The notes under the pieces were generated by a model. That model was not told where the DNA came from and made no database searches. It saw only the letters and a program-made list of their open reading frames with translations. Of a stretch of DNA of 64,000 nt, positions 11,511 through 22,785 are shown in pieces (position 1 is the stretch's first letter; every line of letters starts with the position of its first letter). The DNA lies in the NCBI GenBank assembly GCA_947184155.2, contig CAMXCT020001482.1:86006-150005 (forward strand), in the 5' to 3' direction. The position numbers and the translations under genes were made by a program. The stretch comes from Cladocopium goreaui. Lineage: Eukaryota; Sar; Dinophyceae; Suessiales; Symbiodiniaceae.

Positions 11511-11587
11511 GTCCGATCCTGAGACCGGCCGTAGCGAGTTTTTTTTGGGTCGGGTTGGTGGGACCAGTCTGGTTGATGGTTTCAAGA

Positions 11588-11694
11588 CTTACTGGTGCTA
11601 AACGTAGGGAATGGATGGGAATGAATGGGGGAATGGGATTATTATTAATAGCTATCGTGGGTCATTCCCTCATTCCCTACTAAGCACCAGTAAG
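11588..11694. mobile_element. single-copy MITE, CTTACTGGTGCT TIR
   Basis: CTTACTGGTGCTAAACGTAG at the left and the inverted CTAAGCACCAGTAAG at the right, with the nested inverted word TAGGGAATG. No second copy was seen in the window. Confidence 0.75.
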
Positions 11695-11772
11695 AAGATG
11701 TTTCAATTTACTGTGTTTCCACCATACTTGGGATATCTTGGTAGATCACAACATGCTAAACCCACCAAGCAG

Positions 11773-11810
11773 TAGTGGTTTTGTTGCAATGCCTTGGTGC
11801 GGTTGCAAAC
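11773..11810 (+). CDS. short exon candidate
   Basis: Acceptor CCACCAAGCAG, the same word that ends family-A MITEs, then 12 codons (SGFVAMPWCGCK) to a GTATCC donor. An overlapping 79-aa plus frame continues with a hydrophobic stretch (GVVYTFLAILVLI) that could mean a longer exon. Confidence 0.32.
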
Positions 11811-12071
11811 GTATCCCTCATGACATGACTCAGTTCTTGATGTTTCAACTATCTCTAACGATTGGAGTTGTTTACACTTTTTTGGCAATATTGGTATTGA
11901 TACGACCCAGGTTACAAAGTGGTTTCTTTCACATTACCCATGTACAGATCAGTAATACCCCTAGCAACTTAACATAGCTCCAGAAGCGATGGCGATGGCC
12001 CATTTATAAAGCTCGATGATTGAGTCAAAATGGTGGTTTTCCAGTTCGCAAACTGTCACAAGTTACCACAG

Positions 12072-12229
12072 GGAGCCACAATTCACGTTGGAAAGATACC
12101 TGTGTTGAACCCCCCTCCACTCTCCCAGTGGAGCTCAACATCTTGATGATCACCAAGCCATTCGGGAGTTTGAATATTTATCGTCCTTCAACATGTTCCA
12201 ACCATACTTGGGATATCTTTAAACCCCAG
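12072..12229 (+). CDS. putative internal exon
   Basis: Acceptor GTTACCACAG and donor GTAGAC enclose 52 open codons (WKDTCVEPPSTLPVELNILM and onward to FKPQ). Another frame is open for the first 24 codons. Function unknown. Confidence 0.45.
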
Positions 12230-12644
12230 GTAGACCTCGTGACTCCCTGGCTCCGCACGGTGGAAGCCTTATTTTGGAGTGGCCATGGCCATGTTGTTTT
12301 TTTGGGCCATGGTTAAGTTGGTGTGGATAATACTTCAACCCAGATTTATTGGGGGATGGGAAGATTCCATGTTCAAAGGGATTTATATATCCATGGTCCA
12401 TTATGTCCCATTGTAAGGATTTAGTGGATGACCATGAACCAAAGACATCCTTTTGACATCTTTTGACTATGGTGGACCATGCTACATATGGGAAGATGAT
12501 CATGAAACCATTGGATGAAACCATTGGATGGAACCGGGGGATGAACACATTTCTGATGGACTGGGGATGGCTTTTGTTTGCGGGTTCCCTATTTTGGAAC
12601 TGTTAGCTGGGGGGATTGTTCACTGTTGTGACCCGGAATCCACT

Positions 12645-12960
12645 AGTTGATTCCATATGTATATATATATATAATATTATATTTAGAGAGTATATATATA
12701 TAATATACTTGTATATATAGAACATATATGTTGGGTTGGTAAAATACTTGGGGCTGAAACCACCAATCATATATGGAATTGTTTGAACATGAGGTACCCT
12801 TAATGAAATCCAGAGCTTTATGGGCGAATTTGGAGCATCCCAAGCAAGGGCAGCAAGGGGAAGGGGCCGACATCATTCAACCGGACTTCAATAGTTTGGG
12901 AGTACCCTGATGGATATAATGGGTAGTATTTGATGGGATATAACCATACTTAACACATGT
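12645..12960. other. no gene seen
   Basis: TA runs (12655-12715) then mixed sequence with unsupported open frames on both strands. No splice-bounded exon is convincing. Confidence 0.5.
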
Positions 12961-12965
12961 AACAC

Positions 12966-13372
12966 ACCTATCGATCTATCAATCTATCGATCTATCGATC
13001 TATCGATCTATCGATCTATCGATCTATCGATCTATCTATCTATCTATCGATCGATCGATCTATCGATCTATCGATCTATCGATCTATCGATCTATCGATC
13101 TATCTATCGATCTATCGATCTATCGATCTATCGATCTATCTTAATTATCGATCTATCTATCTATCGATCTATCTATCTATCTATTTATCTATCTATCTAC
13201 CTATTTATCTATCTAGCTATCTATCTATCTATCGATCGATCGATCGATCTATCGATCTATCGATCTATCTATCTATCTATCTATCGATCGATCTATCGAT
13301 CTATCTATCTATTCATCTACCTGCCTATCTACCTATCTACCTATCTATCTATCTATCTAACTATCAATCAAT
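12966..13372. repeat. GATCTATC/TATC microsatellite
   Basis: About 400 bp of perfect and near-perfect CGATCTAT octamers grading into CTAT tetramers. No coding signal. Confidence 0.95.
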
Positions 13373-13379
13373 ATCATAT

Positions 13380-14000
13380 GATTTTTGGGTCTGTTTGGCA
13401 ATGGGGTGTACCCCATAATGGCCGTTTCACTTCAGCAGAGAGGATATTTTCCCCAGTCCGTTTCACCCCGCAATGACCATTGAAAACTCGGGAAAAGGAT
13501 GTTGAACAAACTGGATATACAACTGGATTTATGGTATACAACTGGATTTATGGTAAATAACTGGATATACTTGATTTGCGGTATCGTGTTTGGACAAACC
13601 TGGGGGATCGATGGCAAACCGCCGGATTTTGTTCAGCGTGTCTTTGAGTATATTGCAATTTTATTGAGAAGAGGATGATAGACCTGGGGATCTTTATATA
13701 TTTGGATTTGGCCAAGAATAGGGGGAATACCCCAAAATTGTTTGTTTAAAAGGGAAGCAGTTCTAAGCCATCGAATTTTACTGGTATACCATTTCGGGAC
13801 ACCATTTGGGTTCGGAAAATCGGAATTCACAATGTCGTTTTGTCTATTCTTGTCTCATAATAAATGCCAAATGTAGTTCCTAATATGACTATCCAACAAT
13901 TAGCCAAGTGTGTGTGTCATGACAAACAGCTATATACCCCCCTAGCCTGCTTCATAGATTTAAGGGCTTCATACCCATTCTAGTCTGTAGTTCAAAATGT
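13380..14000. other. no gene seen
   Basis: Contains a small ACTGGATTTATGGTA direct repeat at 13520-13565. The short open frames are on the minus strand without splice support. Confidence 0.5.
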
Positions 14001-14007
14001 CACTCAG

Positions 14008-14064
14008 ATTCTGATGGTTTTGATCCAGCCACTTTGTTTCTATCCCCATGCTGGCATCATGCTG
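14008..14064 (+). CDS. exon upstream of an introner-like MITE
   Basis: Acceptor AATGTCACTCAG, 19 codons in phase 0 (ILMVLIQPLCFYPHAGIML) ending at CTG|GTTGGT, which is the left TIR of a family-A MITE. The downstream exon starts in phase 0 right after that MITE. Together they encode a hydrophobic, probably membrane-spanning segment. Confidence 0.58.
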
Positions 14065-14160
14065 GTTGGTGGTTTCAAACATTTTTTATTTTCCATAATA
14101 TATGGGATGTCATCCTTCCCATTGACTAATATTTTTCAAGATGTTAAAACCACCAACCAG
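14062..14160. mobile_element. family A MITE forming an intron
   Basis: TIRs CTGGTTGGTGGTTT and AAACCACCAACCAG. Removing 14065-14160 (GT...AG, 96 nt) joins two open exons in phase. Because the element is 96 nt and itself open, an unspliced reading also remains open. Confidence 0.82.
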
Positions 14161-14288
14161 TTACAGTATATGTTCCCTTTATTTTTCCTGATGAGTCTAC
14201 CATTTGTCGGATGGTTCAAGGCGCCCAAGAAGTCCTCCCATGAAACCCCGGTGTTGGAAGCGTATCAGAAGCAACGCAGCCTTCGGAG
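14161..14288 (+). CDS. exon downstream of the introner-like MITE
   Basis: Begins directly after CCACCAACCAG and is open for 42 codons. A hydrophobic segment (YMFPLFFLMSLPFVGWF) is followed by a polar tail (KAPKKSSHETPVLEAYQKQR), then a consensus GTGAGT donor leaving two bases. The next exon (14393) supplies the missing base. Probably part of a membrane protein; family unknown. Confidence 0.62.
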
Positions 14289-14392
14289 GTGAGTTATAAC
14301 CCCATTCATCCGTAGTGTAAGTAGGTTTGGTCCAGTTATGACTGAGTAACCCACTTACTAAGGAGCCACCAAGTAGGCACATGTAATTTAAG

Positions 14393-14444
14393 CCGGCGGT
14401 TAGCGGTCGTTCCCACTGAGACCGTTCCTCTGAGCTGGACTAGC
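14393..14444 (+). CDS. putative exon in phase with 14161-14288
   Basis: Acceptor TGTAATTTAAG, one base then 17 codons (RRLAVVPTETVPLSWTS) to GTGGGA. The frame closes at a TGA shortly after if unspliced. Confidence 0.45.
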
Positions 14445-14725
14445 GTGGGAGTGCGGAGCTGAGAGGAGTTTTCCTGTGGGGATGACCAAGAAACGTGGTG
14501 GATTTACCATGCAAAAGTCCAGGGATGCAACCGGTAAATTGTGGAATTTTCAGCCACAAAAATGAAGAGCTGACCAGCAATCATCAAATATATATTGAAT
14601 ATGGGGTTTAATGGTTTTTTTCCGCAACATTGGGGGTTGAGCAAAGTTGAAACACGGGGAGAAAGGAGTCACGACAAATCATCTGGCGAGGGTTTGGGCA
14701 GCCGTGGAGTAAATGGTTGTTTCTT

Positions 14726-14954
14726 TCATGGTTCATGTCCGTCCAGCCCGAGGTTATCCATGAATATACGGCGGAGTACCAACAAATAGGCAAATGCAAT
14801 CCCAAGGCAAACAAAATGTGAACAAATATGAGAATCTTGGATATACTCCCTAATTTCTGGCTGGACATCCATCGTTTCATATGATGATTCATAATCAAAA
14901 CATACAAAAACTACAAGGAATCCTCCCGCAATGCGTAAGTTGTCCTTTTCCTCC
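14726..14954 (-). CDS. putative terminal exon of a minus-strand membrane protein
   Basis: On the minus strand a pyrimidine-rich acceptor (CCCCTCTTTCTAAG|G) opens a 75-codon frame ending in a stop. It has two hydrophobic segments (GGFLVVFVCF and FVCLGIAFAYLLVL) and the end DNLGLDGHEP. An alternative minus frame over the same DNA is also hydrophobic. The gene would be tail-to-tail with the plus-strand exons at 14.0-14.4 kb. Family unknown. Confidence 0.45.
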
Positions 14955-15037
14955 TTAGAAAGAGGGGATGGGGTCAAAGCTATTCCTGAATTCTCAGAAA
15001 ACTTACCTAGTCACCTAGTAACTGTAATTTACCAATA

Positions 15038-15135
15038 CTGGTTGGTGGTTTGGAACATTTTATATTTTTCCATATATTGGGAAAAATAATCCCAACTGAT
15101 TAATATTTTTCAGAGGGGTTGAAACCACCAACCAG
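15038..15135. mobile_element. family A MITE
   Basis: CTGGTTGGTGGTTTGGAACA ... GAAACCACCAACCAG with the usual TTTTTCAGAGG interior. No exon abuts it. Confidence 0.85.
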
Positions 15136-15344
15136 AATAATATGTGTATAATGTATATATTTGTTCTCCAATGTTGTTTTTCGCCATGCTATCGCCGCCG
15201 GAATTCCTCGTCATGGTCAGATTCAGAGGTCTGCTTTTTGGCTCACTACTTGGTGGTGGTCGCAGCCTCGGCTTAGGATGACTGGGGTATGATGCGACTG
15301 GGGGTCCCTAGGACATTCTCAGAAAGTGGTTGGATCTACAGGGA

Positions 15345-15625
15345 CACACACACACACTATATATATAGATATAGATATAGAAATAGATATAGATATACTG
15401 TATATATTTATACAATTATATATATAATATTATATATATAATCATATATATATATATACAGTATATATAATCATATATATATTTATATCGTCATATATAT
15501 ATAATCATATATATATATCATATATATAATCATATATATATATATATAATCATATATACACATATATATATATAATCATATATATATATAATTGTATATA
15601 TATATATACATATTACATATACACA
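15345..15625. repeat. TA/ATCATA microsatellite
   Basis: Continuous TA-rich array with ATAGAT and AATCATA variants. No coding content. Confidence 0.9.
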
Positions 15626-16108
15626 ACAAATAGGTGGACGGATGTATGGATACATATATTCCCAAAATAGGCATATCCAGTGACTGATCCAGTGTGCATG
15701 TTATATGTTATGCGGTAATAATGTATATATATATATATACAGTAACAAAAAAACTTGTTTTGCATTGAACTGTTTTCAACATATGTTGTTTAAACATATA
15801 GCTACCATGAAGTTCCATCCAACGTATTTAGATCTGAATTCAAGCTTGAGATGGCGACCATCCATTGATATCCATTGATCATTGCCGCACTTGGGATGAT
15901 CCCCAATTTGTGGTTGAAATGATGGTTGCGCAATGTAAAAAGCATCTCAAGTAGATGATATAGTCAAGAAGCCTACGAGGTAAACAAAGCATTTGTAGAG
16001 AACATGTAACTATTTAAATTGTTTAAAGTGATGAACAATTCCATAACTATTATTAACTATTAAAAGTTATGATAAGTTCCATTGGCAGCAAACAGAACAA
16101 AGATTCAC

Positions 16109-16213
16109 CGCAACGGTTTTTGGTTGACCCAGGAACCGATCTATTACCTCTTCCACCTCTGGCTTCACAAGCCTGCGATCTACAAGGCACGATTTGGCAT
16201 GATCTGAGAGTTT
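16109..16213 (-). CDS. putative exon (minus strand favoured)
   Basis: On the minus strand, acceptor CCATGACTTCAG and donor GTGAAT enclose exactly 35 codons (VKPEVEEVIDRFLGQPKTVA at the end), charged and helix-like. The plus strand is also open (RNGFWLTQEPIYYLFHLW), so strand is inferred from the paired splice signals and the neighbouring minus exon. Confidence 0.42.
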
Positions 16214-16372
16214 CTGAAGTCATGGGGAATCCCCAGTCGTCACCATGGGTTAACCTATACTAAGTCACGGTCATTCATGACTTGAATGATGACTGGAGGG
16301 GTGCCCCCAGTCATGGAAAGGCCAAGAATCAAGGTTATTCAATGTTATTAATTAACTTAGTGTCAGCTATAT

Positions 16373-16438
16373 GCATTAGATCAAGTTAGATCAAGTTAGA
16401 TCATGTTAGATCATGTTAGATCATGTTAGATCATGTTT
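16373..16438. repeat. 11-bp tandem repeat
   Basis: About six copies of GTTAGATCATG. Confidence 0.9.
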
Positions 16439-16633
16439 CTATTTTCCATGAGGGATGATTGACCCCAATTCTTGACATATCTTGACGGAATGGAACTCAC
16501 CAAACCACAGTCATGGAAAGGCCACAGAAAGCGATTGTTTCCGTCTCAACATGTCCTCATTGTCCTCGCACATGGCTGTCTGTTCGATGTTCCAAGCACA
16601 TTTCTCTGGTGGTCTGGAACATGAATGGATGAT

Positions 16634-16669
16634 TTTTCCAGTTCGTTATGTGAGTTTACCAGAGGGTAT
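16634..16669. mobile_element. family B MITE fragment beside a family A MITE
   Basis: Right half of family B (TTTTCCAGTTCG...TTTACCAGAGGGTA) ending where a family-A element begins. The left TIR is missing. Confidence 0.6.
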
Positions 16670-16797
16670 CTGGTTGGTGGTGACTGAAACCATGGAATTT
16701 GGATTGACTTTCCATATTTTTCCATAGGGAATGTCATTATCCCAACTGACGAACTCACTCCATCATTTTTCAGAGGGATAGGTCAAACACCAACCAG
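16670..16797. mobile_element. family A MITE (long form)
   Basis: CTGGTTGGTGGT ... AACACCAACCAG with a 128-bp body; interior words CATATTTTTCCATAGGGAAT and TTTTTCAGAGGG identify the family. Confidence 0.8.
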
Positions 16798-17270
16798 TGA
16801 TTTTCAGTTCCAATCCCAGGCATCCCACGTTCACCACCACAGCTCTGTGGTGACGGAGGTGGGGATGGGTACACAAAAGATTTCGGAAAAATGGGACCTC
16901 CCAGGTGAAATATGGTGAAATCATCTATAAATCATGGTTTTTCATGGTTTTTCCTTAAATTTTGCCATCTTTATTTTGATGAATAGAAAGATAAATGCTT
17001 TCAAAAGTGGAGGATATTTGGCAGCGGGGATTTCGAACAATTGGTATTTGATGAGCTGAACGTAATAACATTTACTGTCATGGAAGATGGTGAATGGTTC
17101 ATCTGGAACTGTTCCGTGCGGATATATACATGTGATGACTCCTGTTTTTTGACTTCGGAATTGTTGCCGGGGGTTAGAACAGGGTTAGAACATGTTACCA
17201 CCAACCAGCATCCCCATTCCCCAGTAATCAAACATGCTTTTCTCGATTTCAACCTCCATTTCTATATACG

Positions 17271-17405
17271 AAGTTCCCATCCGCCGACCTGGGATCCATG
17301 GGTGCATCCGCCCCCTTTCGCAAGGCCATCTCTGGCACGTCTCATCCCATGCTTGAGACTCTTGGTCAGGGACTCGGAAGCCCGAAATGGAAATATTCGT
17401 TCCAG
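17271..17405 (+). CDS. putative exon
   Basis: After ATATACGAAG a frame is open for 45 codons and beyond (ADLGSMGASAPFRKAISGTS, LETLGQGLGSPKWKYSFQ). The 3' end is unclear; an in-frame TAG follows at about 17447. A second plus frame and one minus frame are also open. Confidence 0.38.
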
Positions 17406-17814
17406 AAAAGTGTTTTAACTGATCTAAAATCCATCGGGAGGATGTAGCTAAACCATGATCAACCATTAAACTACATTAGATATATGTATAGTTATATGAT
17501 TACATTCATATACATATATATATATATAGTTACATTATTTTGTAAATAATTGCATGTCAACATCATTTTATGTAAACATATTCAATGATTGGGCGCATGA
17601 TGCTAAAATATATACATATTGGGTTTTGGAGTGCAACGTTTTGGAATAAATCGCTTGTGTTTGCGATAGCGTACCTCATGTGGGAGGTATGGTCAGATTT
17701 TCCCCCCACATCCCACGCGAGAGGGCAGATACTGTACTGAGGACATGTCCAGCATTGTGCAGCCAAAGATTCTTCCCGTAGATACAACAGTGCGAGTACG
17801 AATGCATAAATCAT

Positions 17815-17921
17815 CTGGTTGGTGGTTTCAAACATGAATTTTATGTTCCATTTCATATATGGGATGTCATCCTTCCCATTTACTTTCATATTTTCAGGAT
17901 GGTTATTGCACCACCAAGCAG
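17815..17921. mobile_element. family A MITE (CAAGCAG variant)
   Basis: CTGGTTGGTGGTTTCAAACA ... GCACCACCAAGCAG. It shares the right-end variant with the copy at 53647. Confidence 0.85.
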
Positions 17922-18379
17922 TAATCATATAGCGCCATGCGGAGAAGTTCGGTCGCCTAGATTTCGAACTGCTTGATGGCTTGATGGCTTGAATGGTTGA
18001 AGGTTTGATGATCTATAGCTGCACCAGAATTTGTTGTTGTGTCAAGACTTTATCAAGATCTCTGAAGATCTCAGCTGATGAAAATGGCTGTTAGTGACTG
18101 CTAGTGATCATCATATGTTTTTTAATGTGGGAAACCCAACAATGAACCAACCATTTAGGGAAGGTTGAAATCCCCATAAAAATGGTGATGGACTCCCCGG
18201 GGGCACCAGATTTGGTGTGCTTGGTATATCACATGGCCACGAAATGAGCTTGGCAGCTTGGCCAACAATGAGTTATCCCGAAATCCACCCGTTTATCTGT
18301 TGAACCGCATTTTTGCTTGTTTCACAACGTTTTTTTTTGAATGGGACAATATGGGACACATGGGACACATGCCCCATTT

Positions 18380-18760
18380 TTGGTCAGCACGCATCCCGTT
18401 TTTACTTCAAGCTCAGCACGCCAAACGCAGGATATTTGGCCAATTTCTCATTCTCGCGGTGTCCTCAGTGAGGAAAATCTCCGCTGGGCGAATCGAAGGG
18501 ATCTCGAATTCGGATCTCGAATTTTGACCATGCAACGGTCCCCCAAAATTCAGGTTGCTTCAGATTTGTGAAGTGATAATTTGCCAGTTAATTTGCCCAA
18601 TCATTTCTGTGAACATGTCAGTTCGAAGATGTGTAGCTGTTTTCCCCGCATGCCAAGTGTGTGAGCATCAGATGCCAGTAGAGAATTCAAAAGTCATATT
18701 TGGACAGGGTTTAGATCCCAAGCGTGGCTGGTTCAACCATATTTTTGATAGGCAAGTACA
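18380..18760 (+). CDS. low-confidence coding region
   Basis: Two plus frames are open over 18380-18527 (one with SEENLRWANRRDLEFGSRI, the other with IPFLLQAQHAKRRIFGQFLI), and another over 18615-18760 (VRRCVAVFPACQVCEHQM). CpG-rich patches suggest exons, but no junction pair is convincing. Confidence 0.25.
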
Positions 18761-18976
18761 GTGATTTTTTCTTGTTAGGTTGTCCATATATGATATATAT
18801 ATATATATATTATTTGCTGGTCAATATCGTCTTGTTTTTCTTGGTTACCCCTGGCTATCTAACAGTTATGGAAACCATGGTCCATGGCAAACCAAAAAAG
18901 TGATTTCTCTTTGATTTTGATGATTTTCCATGGTTTTCCCAGTAGTTGGAATCTCCGTGATTCCTGACTGCTGCAG

Positions 18977-19010
18977 AGGATCAGCATCAGGGTGAACCAA
19001 CTGATGAAGG
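18977..19010 (+). CDS. short exon candidate
   Basis: Acceptor CCTGACTGCTGCAG and donor GTAGGT enclose 34 bases (RISIRVNQLMK or DQHQGEPTDEG depending on phase). Confidence 0.4.
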
Positions 19011-19083
19011 GTAGGTTATGAAAGACATTTGGTTATGCAAATTCTTGTGCGGGAATATATGAATTATATGAATTATATATGTG

Positions 19084-19190
19084 GGTTTCCTGAAATGGGG
19101 GTACCCCTAAAAATCGCTGGATGGTTTCATGGAAAATCCCAATCTAAAATTAAATGGATGATAACTGGGGGGTACCTCCATGAGGAAACC
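19084..19190. mobile_element. family E MITE
   Basis: GGTTTCCTGAAATGGGGGTA ... GGGGTACCTCCATGAGGAAA then CC. Clear inverted ends. Confidence 0.85.
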
Positions 19191-19203
19191 TCGATATATA
19201 TCT

Positions 19204-19303
19204 AGCGGTGGCGATCTGATAGCGATGAGCCAACGACTCACTGGTGGCGTTTTTGGACTCCTGCACAAGCTGAGAATCCAAAGCACCGACTGAAATGATA
19301 TTG
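19204..19303. CDS. probable exon, strand unresolved
   Basis: CpG-rich segment open on plus (SDSDEPTTHWWRFWTPAQAE) and minus (ALDSQLVQESKNATSESLAH) strands, with an AG acceptor on each. Placed between a MITE and TA runs. Confidence 0.3.
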
Positions 19304-19979
19304 TTACCTATGATCCTACAAGTGTATATATACATATATATATATATAGTAACTTATCTAAGTAATTATATATATATATATATGACCGATAGATGGCCTT
19401 TTGCTCATCATTGCGTGCGTGGTTTTTGCGACCAAGAAACACTTAAGTTCAGCTCTTCAAATCTAGGCTAGGCTATCTTTGGTTCTTTTCAAATATGTCC
19501 TTTGGCTACATACTTTCTGTCAAAAAGCCAGGTAGAGGGAACATATACTGTACTAAGCTACGGATGAATAGATGACAACTTGGTGATTTCAAGATAATTG
19601 ACTGTGTATTACCAGTGTACTCTTGTGCGGCTGATCCTTTGCAACGCGGCGCTATGGTTGAAATTCCGTTGACTTAGCCTAGACCTCCGACTTGTCCACT
19701 ACAATTGGTACTTCAATACCATATAAAGATGGGGTCCACCGGGCCAAGGTGGTTGCAAACAAATTTGCCCATCTGATTTGATCCCAAACATAATTATCCA
19801 AGATTTTGGGTACTCCAAAATCAGTTTGAAAGTCATGTTCGCCTTATTTTGCATGCTGTTGACATTGTTTGACATGTTGAATATTCTACTCTCAGGGTTC
19901 CGATTCCTATGATGATACATCATGTATTCATTGTTTGGATTTATTAGCCTATTAGCCCCTGTTGGGCTTCACACCACAG

Positions 19980-20105
19980 CCCTCCCCACGCCGAAGTGAC
20001 GCGTTTCGCCATGGAGCGAGCATTCGAAGTGCAGCTGGATCTGTCTTTGCAATCCTTGCGGCAACATGTCTTGGAAGCCTACCGTGACGGGACCTATGCG
20101 ACAAG
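19980..20105 (+). CDS. putative internal exon
   Basis: Acceptor CTTCACACCACAG and donor GTGGGA enclose 126 bases open as ...VTRFAMERAFEVQLDLSLQ, SLRQHVLEAYRDGTYAT, with one base before and two after. Helical and charged. Function unknown. Confidence 0.6.
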
Positions 20106-20339
20106 GTGGGACCGGGGCCACCAAATATCTTGGTGAATATAGGACAATATTGGTATAAATTGACATATACAATGTTTTTAGATATACGATGCCATATACC
20201 ATGATGTTACACACTATGATTCTAAAATTCTATGATGTTAAATAGTCTGATATACGCGCTCTTTGGGAGTTGGAACATGTCACTTTAACCCAAATGTGTT
20301 AAGTAGTGAACCCCAAAAAGATTTTGTTTGGGGGAGAAG

Positions 20340-20401
20340 TGTTGTTGGAAGCCTGATGGGACTAGCAGGACTTGTTGTTGGACTGCTGCGTTTTAAATAT
20401 G
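20340..20401 (+). CDS. putative exon, hydrophobic
   Basis: In phase with 19980-20105: after GGGGGAGAAG one base completes the codon, then GSLMGLAGLVVGLLRFKY and a GTTCTG donor. Likely a transmembrane helix. Confidence 0.35.
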
Positions 20402-20572
20402 GTTCTGACATGTTAGATCCCAAGTATAAAGGCTTAGATATTTCCATATTTTTTGACTGAAGATTTGTTTATGTTCAGAATCATTCAAGTAATATCAAGT
20501 TATTTGTGTTTTTTCTATCCAAATAGCATTCATTGTTTTAATTGTACATAATTGTCACTACTTGTTCTTCAG

Positions 20573-20680
20573 CAAAACAAGTTGTTTCAGTAATGAAACG
20601 TTTTTATACACGATTTGCCTACACATCACGCATCAACCACGCTCCAGATGGCTTCTGCTCAATGATCAGCAACTATAAAC
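20573..20680 (+). CDS. putative exon
   Basis: Strong acceptor (CACTACTTGTTCTTCAG) whose two leftover bases fit the preceding exon's phase. Open with VVSVMKRFYTRFAYTSRINH. The 3' boundary was not found; the frame stays open to a stop at 20757. Confidence 0.38.
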
Positions 20681-21216
20681 ACAACTATACCATTATTATA
20701 ATTAATCATAAGTATGTTATGTTGCATGTTTACGCACACCTCAGGACTAATAGTTGATAAACATGACTATTAGACTTTGAATGACTTTGATGATTTGATG
20801 ATTCTTCAGTTGTACAAGCGTATTTATTGCTAAACTATGCTAAACTAAGGTTCATAGTAGTTCATGATTATCTATGAAATCATATTCGCAATCACATCAT
20901 TATGTACAGTATACAGCTTATTAATTTCTATGTGATACTAACCATGTGGCTTTTACTTTTAGGATCATCAAGTACTCTAACACTATATTGGTATATATTG
21001 GTATTAATTTGGTACTTTATCGGTACCATATGAGTAATTAATATTATATAAATTCTATGATAATTCCTGTATGTACCACTTCTAGGTGATTATTTGATAT
21101 TATTAGATTTGAAGAGCACTACTATAAACGAATCAATTGAATAAACTTTGGATACTTTTTGGTCCTCGGAAAATGCCCACTCTGCCCATCGACTCCCGTC
21201 GACTCCTGCCATTCAG

Positions 21217-21304
21217 GGATGTGCGAATCGAGACTGAGCCCGATGCTTCCATGAACAGGTCGAACTCATCACAGAGCTTCGTTCGAAGGGAGAAGCATGA
21301 ATAG
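21217..21304 (+). CDS. putative exon
   Basis: AG|G acceptor after TCCTGCCATTCAG. The frame (VRIETEPDASMNRSNSSQSF) ends at a TAG at 21302-21304, with an earlier GTCGAA donor possible. The same frame is open back to an ATG at 21173, so this could instead be a 43-codon first exon or a very small ORF. Confidence 0.45.
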
Positions 21305-21928
21305 ATGGGTATTTAATGGTGATTTAAAGATATTTACTTGGTATTTAACGGAATTTGGGTTCCTTGAGAGGTAAGTTAACGCATTCGTCCTAGACATATG
21401 GAGATTTAGTGTTAACAGATGGGGAGTTTTAATGGGATTTGATGGGAATGTACCCTTTGGTTGCTTAATATAGCGGAAACTCACCCATTTTTGATAGGAA
21501 TCATCTACAAATGGGCCATGTCTTCCATAGCTATGTTAAAATTACATAATTACAGGATAGTATATCATACTACTAACACACAGGGGGGGTTTGGCAATAG
21601 TGTGTGATTGGAATTCACAGCTTCAGTTGCGGTGCCCCATGGTGCCCCCTTAAATGGGACATGTTTGTTGGTGATTTAAGGTGTATAGCTATAGATTATC
21701 TATATGATATCGATATATAATTGCATGATAACACTAACAAAAATAGAAAAGGCTAAGTTTGACAGTGTATATATATATAATATATATATATATAGGTTAT
21801 ATAAGTATGGTTTTATTTTCTATCTTTTCTGGAGTGATATAATACCATAAACCCAACATAACTTAACCCAACACTTAACCTACGGACAGAAAAACTGTAG
21901 CTCACTGGGGCCTATCCCCATCGATAAG

Positions 21929-22001
21929 GACTCGCGAGCTCAACAGAGGTATGAGCAAAGAATTGAAGAGGCGGGCCCAGCCACGATGCAGTCGCCTGAA
22001 G
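21929..22001 (+). CDS. putative internal exon
   Basis: AG|G acceptor (CATCGATAAG), 24 codons (DSRAQQRYEQRIEEAGPATM) plus one base, and a GTTAAT donor. The phase fits the next exon at 22068. Confidence 0.52.
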
Positions 22002-22067
22002 GTTAATCACGATTAATCCAACCTGGGAAGATTGTGAAGATTGTGAAGTCCCGATTTGTTTATTTAG

Positions 22068-22170
22068 TCATGGGAAGAAGTTTAGAAATGGGGGAGTTTT
22101 TCATGAGGCCGGCTTGGATTATCAGAGATGCAGGTTTCAGCATCCGACGTAAACAGAGGCTTTCGAGGGG
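22068..22170 (+). CDS. putative internal exon, GA donor
   Basis: Acceptor TTTGTTTATTTAG, then MGRSLEMGEFFMRPAWIIRD and on to RKQRLSR. It ends at a GG|GATATA non-canonical donor, which would keep phase with 22609. Confidence 0.42.
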
Positions 22171-22299
22171 GATATAAGTGGATTGGCCAGTAAAGACTAA
22201 GATGGGAATGGACTAGTAGAGTCGAGACTAAAGCAATAGTAAACTGACAAGAGATTCTTGATCATTGCACTATCACTTTGGGGTGGTCAACCAGGCTGG

Positions 22300-22419
22300 T
22301 TACCCTCTGGTAATTGAACCTGGCAGTGGGGAATATCACCTTTTTCTGTTGATGATTATCATATCCAATGTATTTGTCACTAATTTGTTGAGATTTCCTA
22401 CTTATATATTACCAGAGGG
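22300..22419. mobile_element. family B MITE
   Basis: GGTTACCCTCTGGTAATTGA ... TATTACCAGAGGGC. It has intact left and slightly degraded right TIRs. Confidence 0.8.
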
Positions 22420-22608
22420 CAAAAGTCATTGTTGCGCAGTTCACTGTTTGGCCAATATCATATTACTTTTGGTGCAAGACTGCCATAGTACCCGAAGACG
22501 GGGTATCAGGATAAACCGGTCTACCGGTCTACCCAAAAAAAATATCACCACTTTAATAGGGAAAATTCTGAATGGTGGTCACCCAATGTCAATACCCATT
22601 GCTGAGAG

Positions 22609-22735
22609 AAGAAGAAACTCAGAGACCAAGAAGCTGAGAGAAAAACTTCGAGACTTTGAGAACAGGCAGCTAATTTCTTCATTCAGTGATGAAAGAACCA
22701 TTGATTTTGCCAGAGTTCATCAATACATACCTTAA
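22609..22735 (+). CDS. putative exon, coiled-coil-like
   Basis: After GCTGAGAG the frame reads NSETKKLREKLRDFENRQLI ... and ends at a TAA at 22733-22735. Rich in K/E/R and likely helical. An in-frame splice before the stop is possible. Confidence 0.42.
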
Positions 22736-22785
22736 TTCATTACTTAGTTATCATAGTTATCTCATCAATCAATTGATTCATTCAG

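Noticed and set aside
12966-13372. CRISPR-like array
   Set aside because: Simple octamer microsatellite without unique spacers; eukaryotic context.
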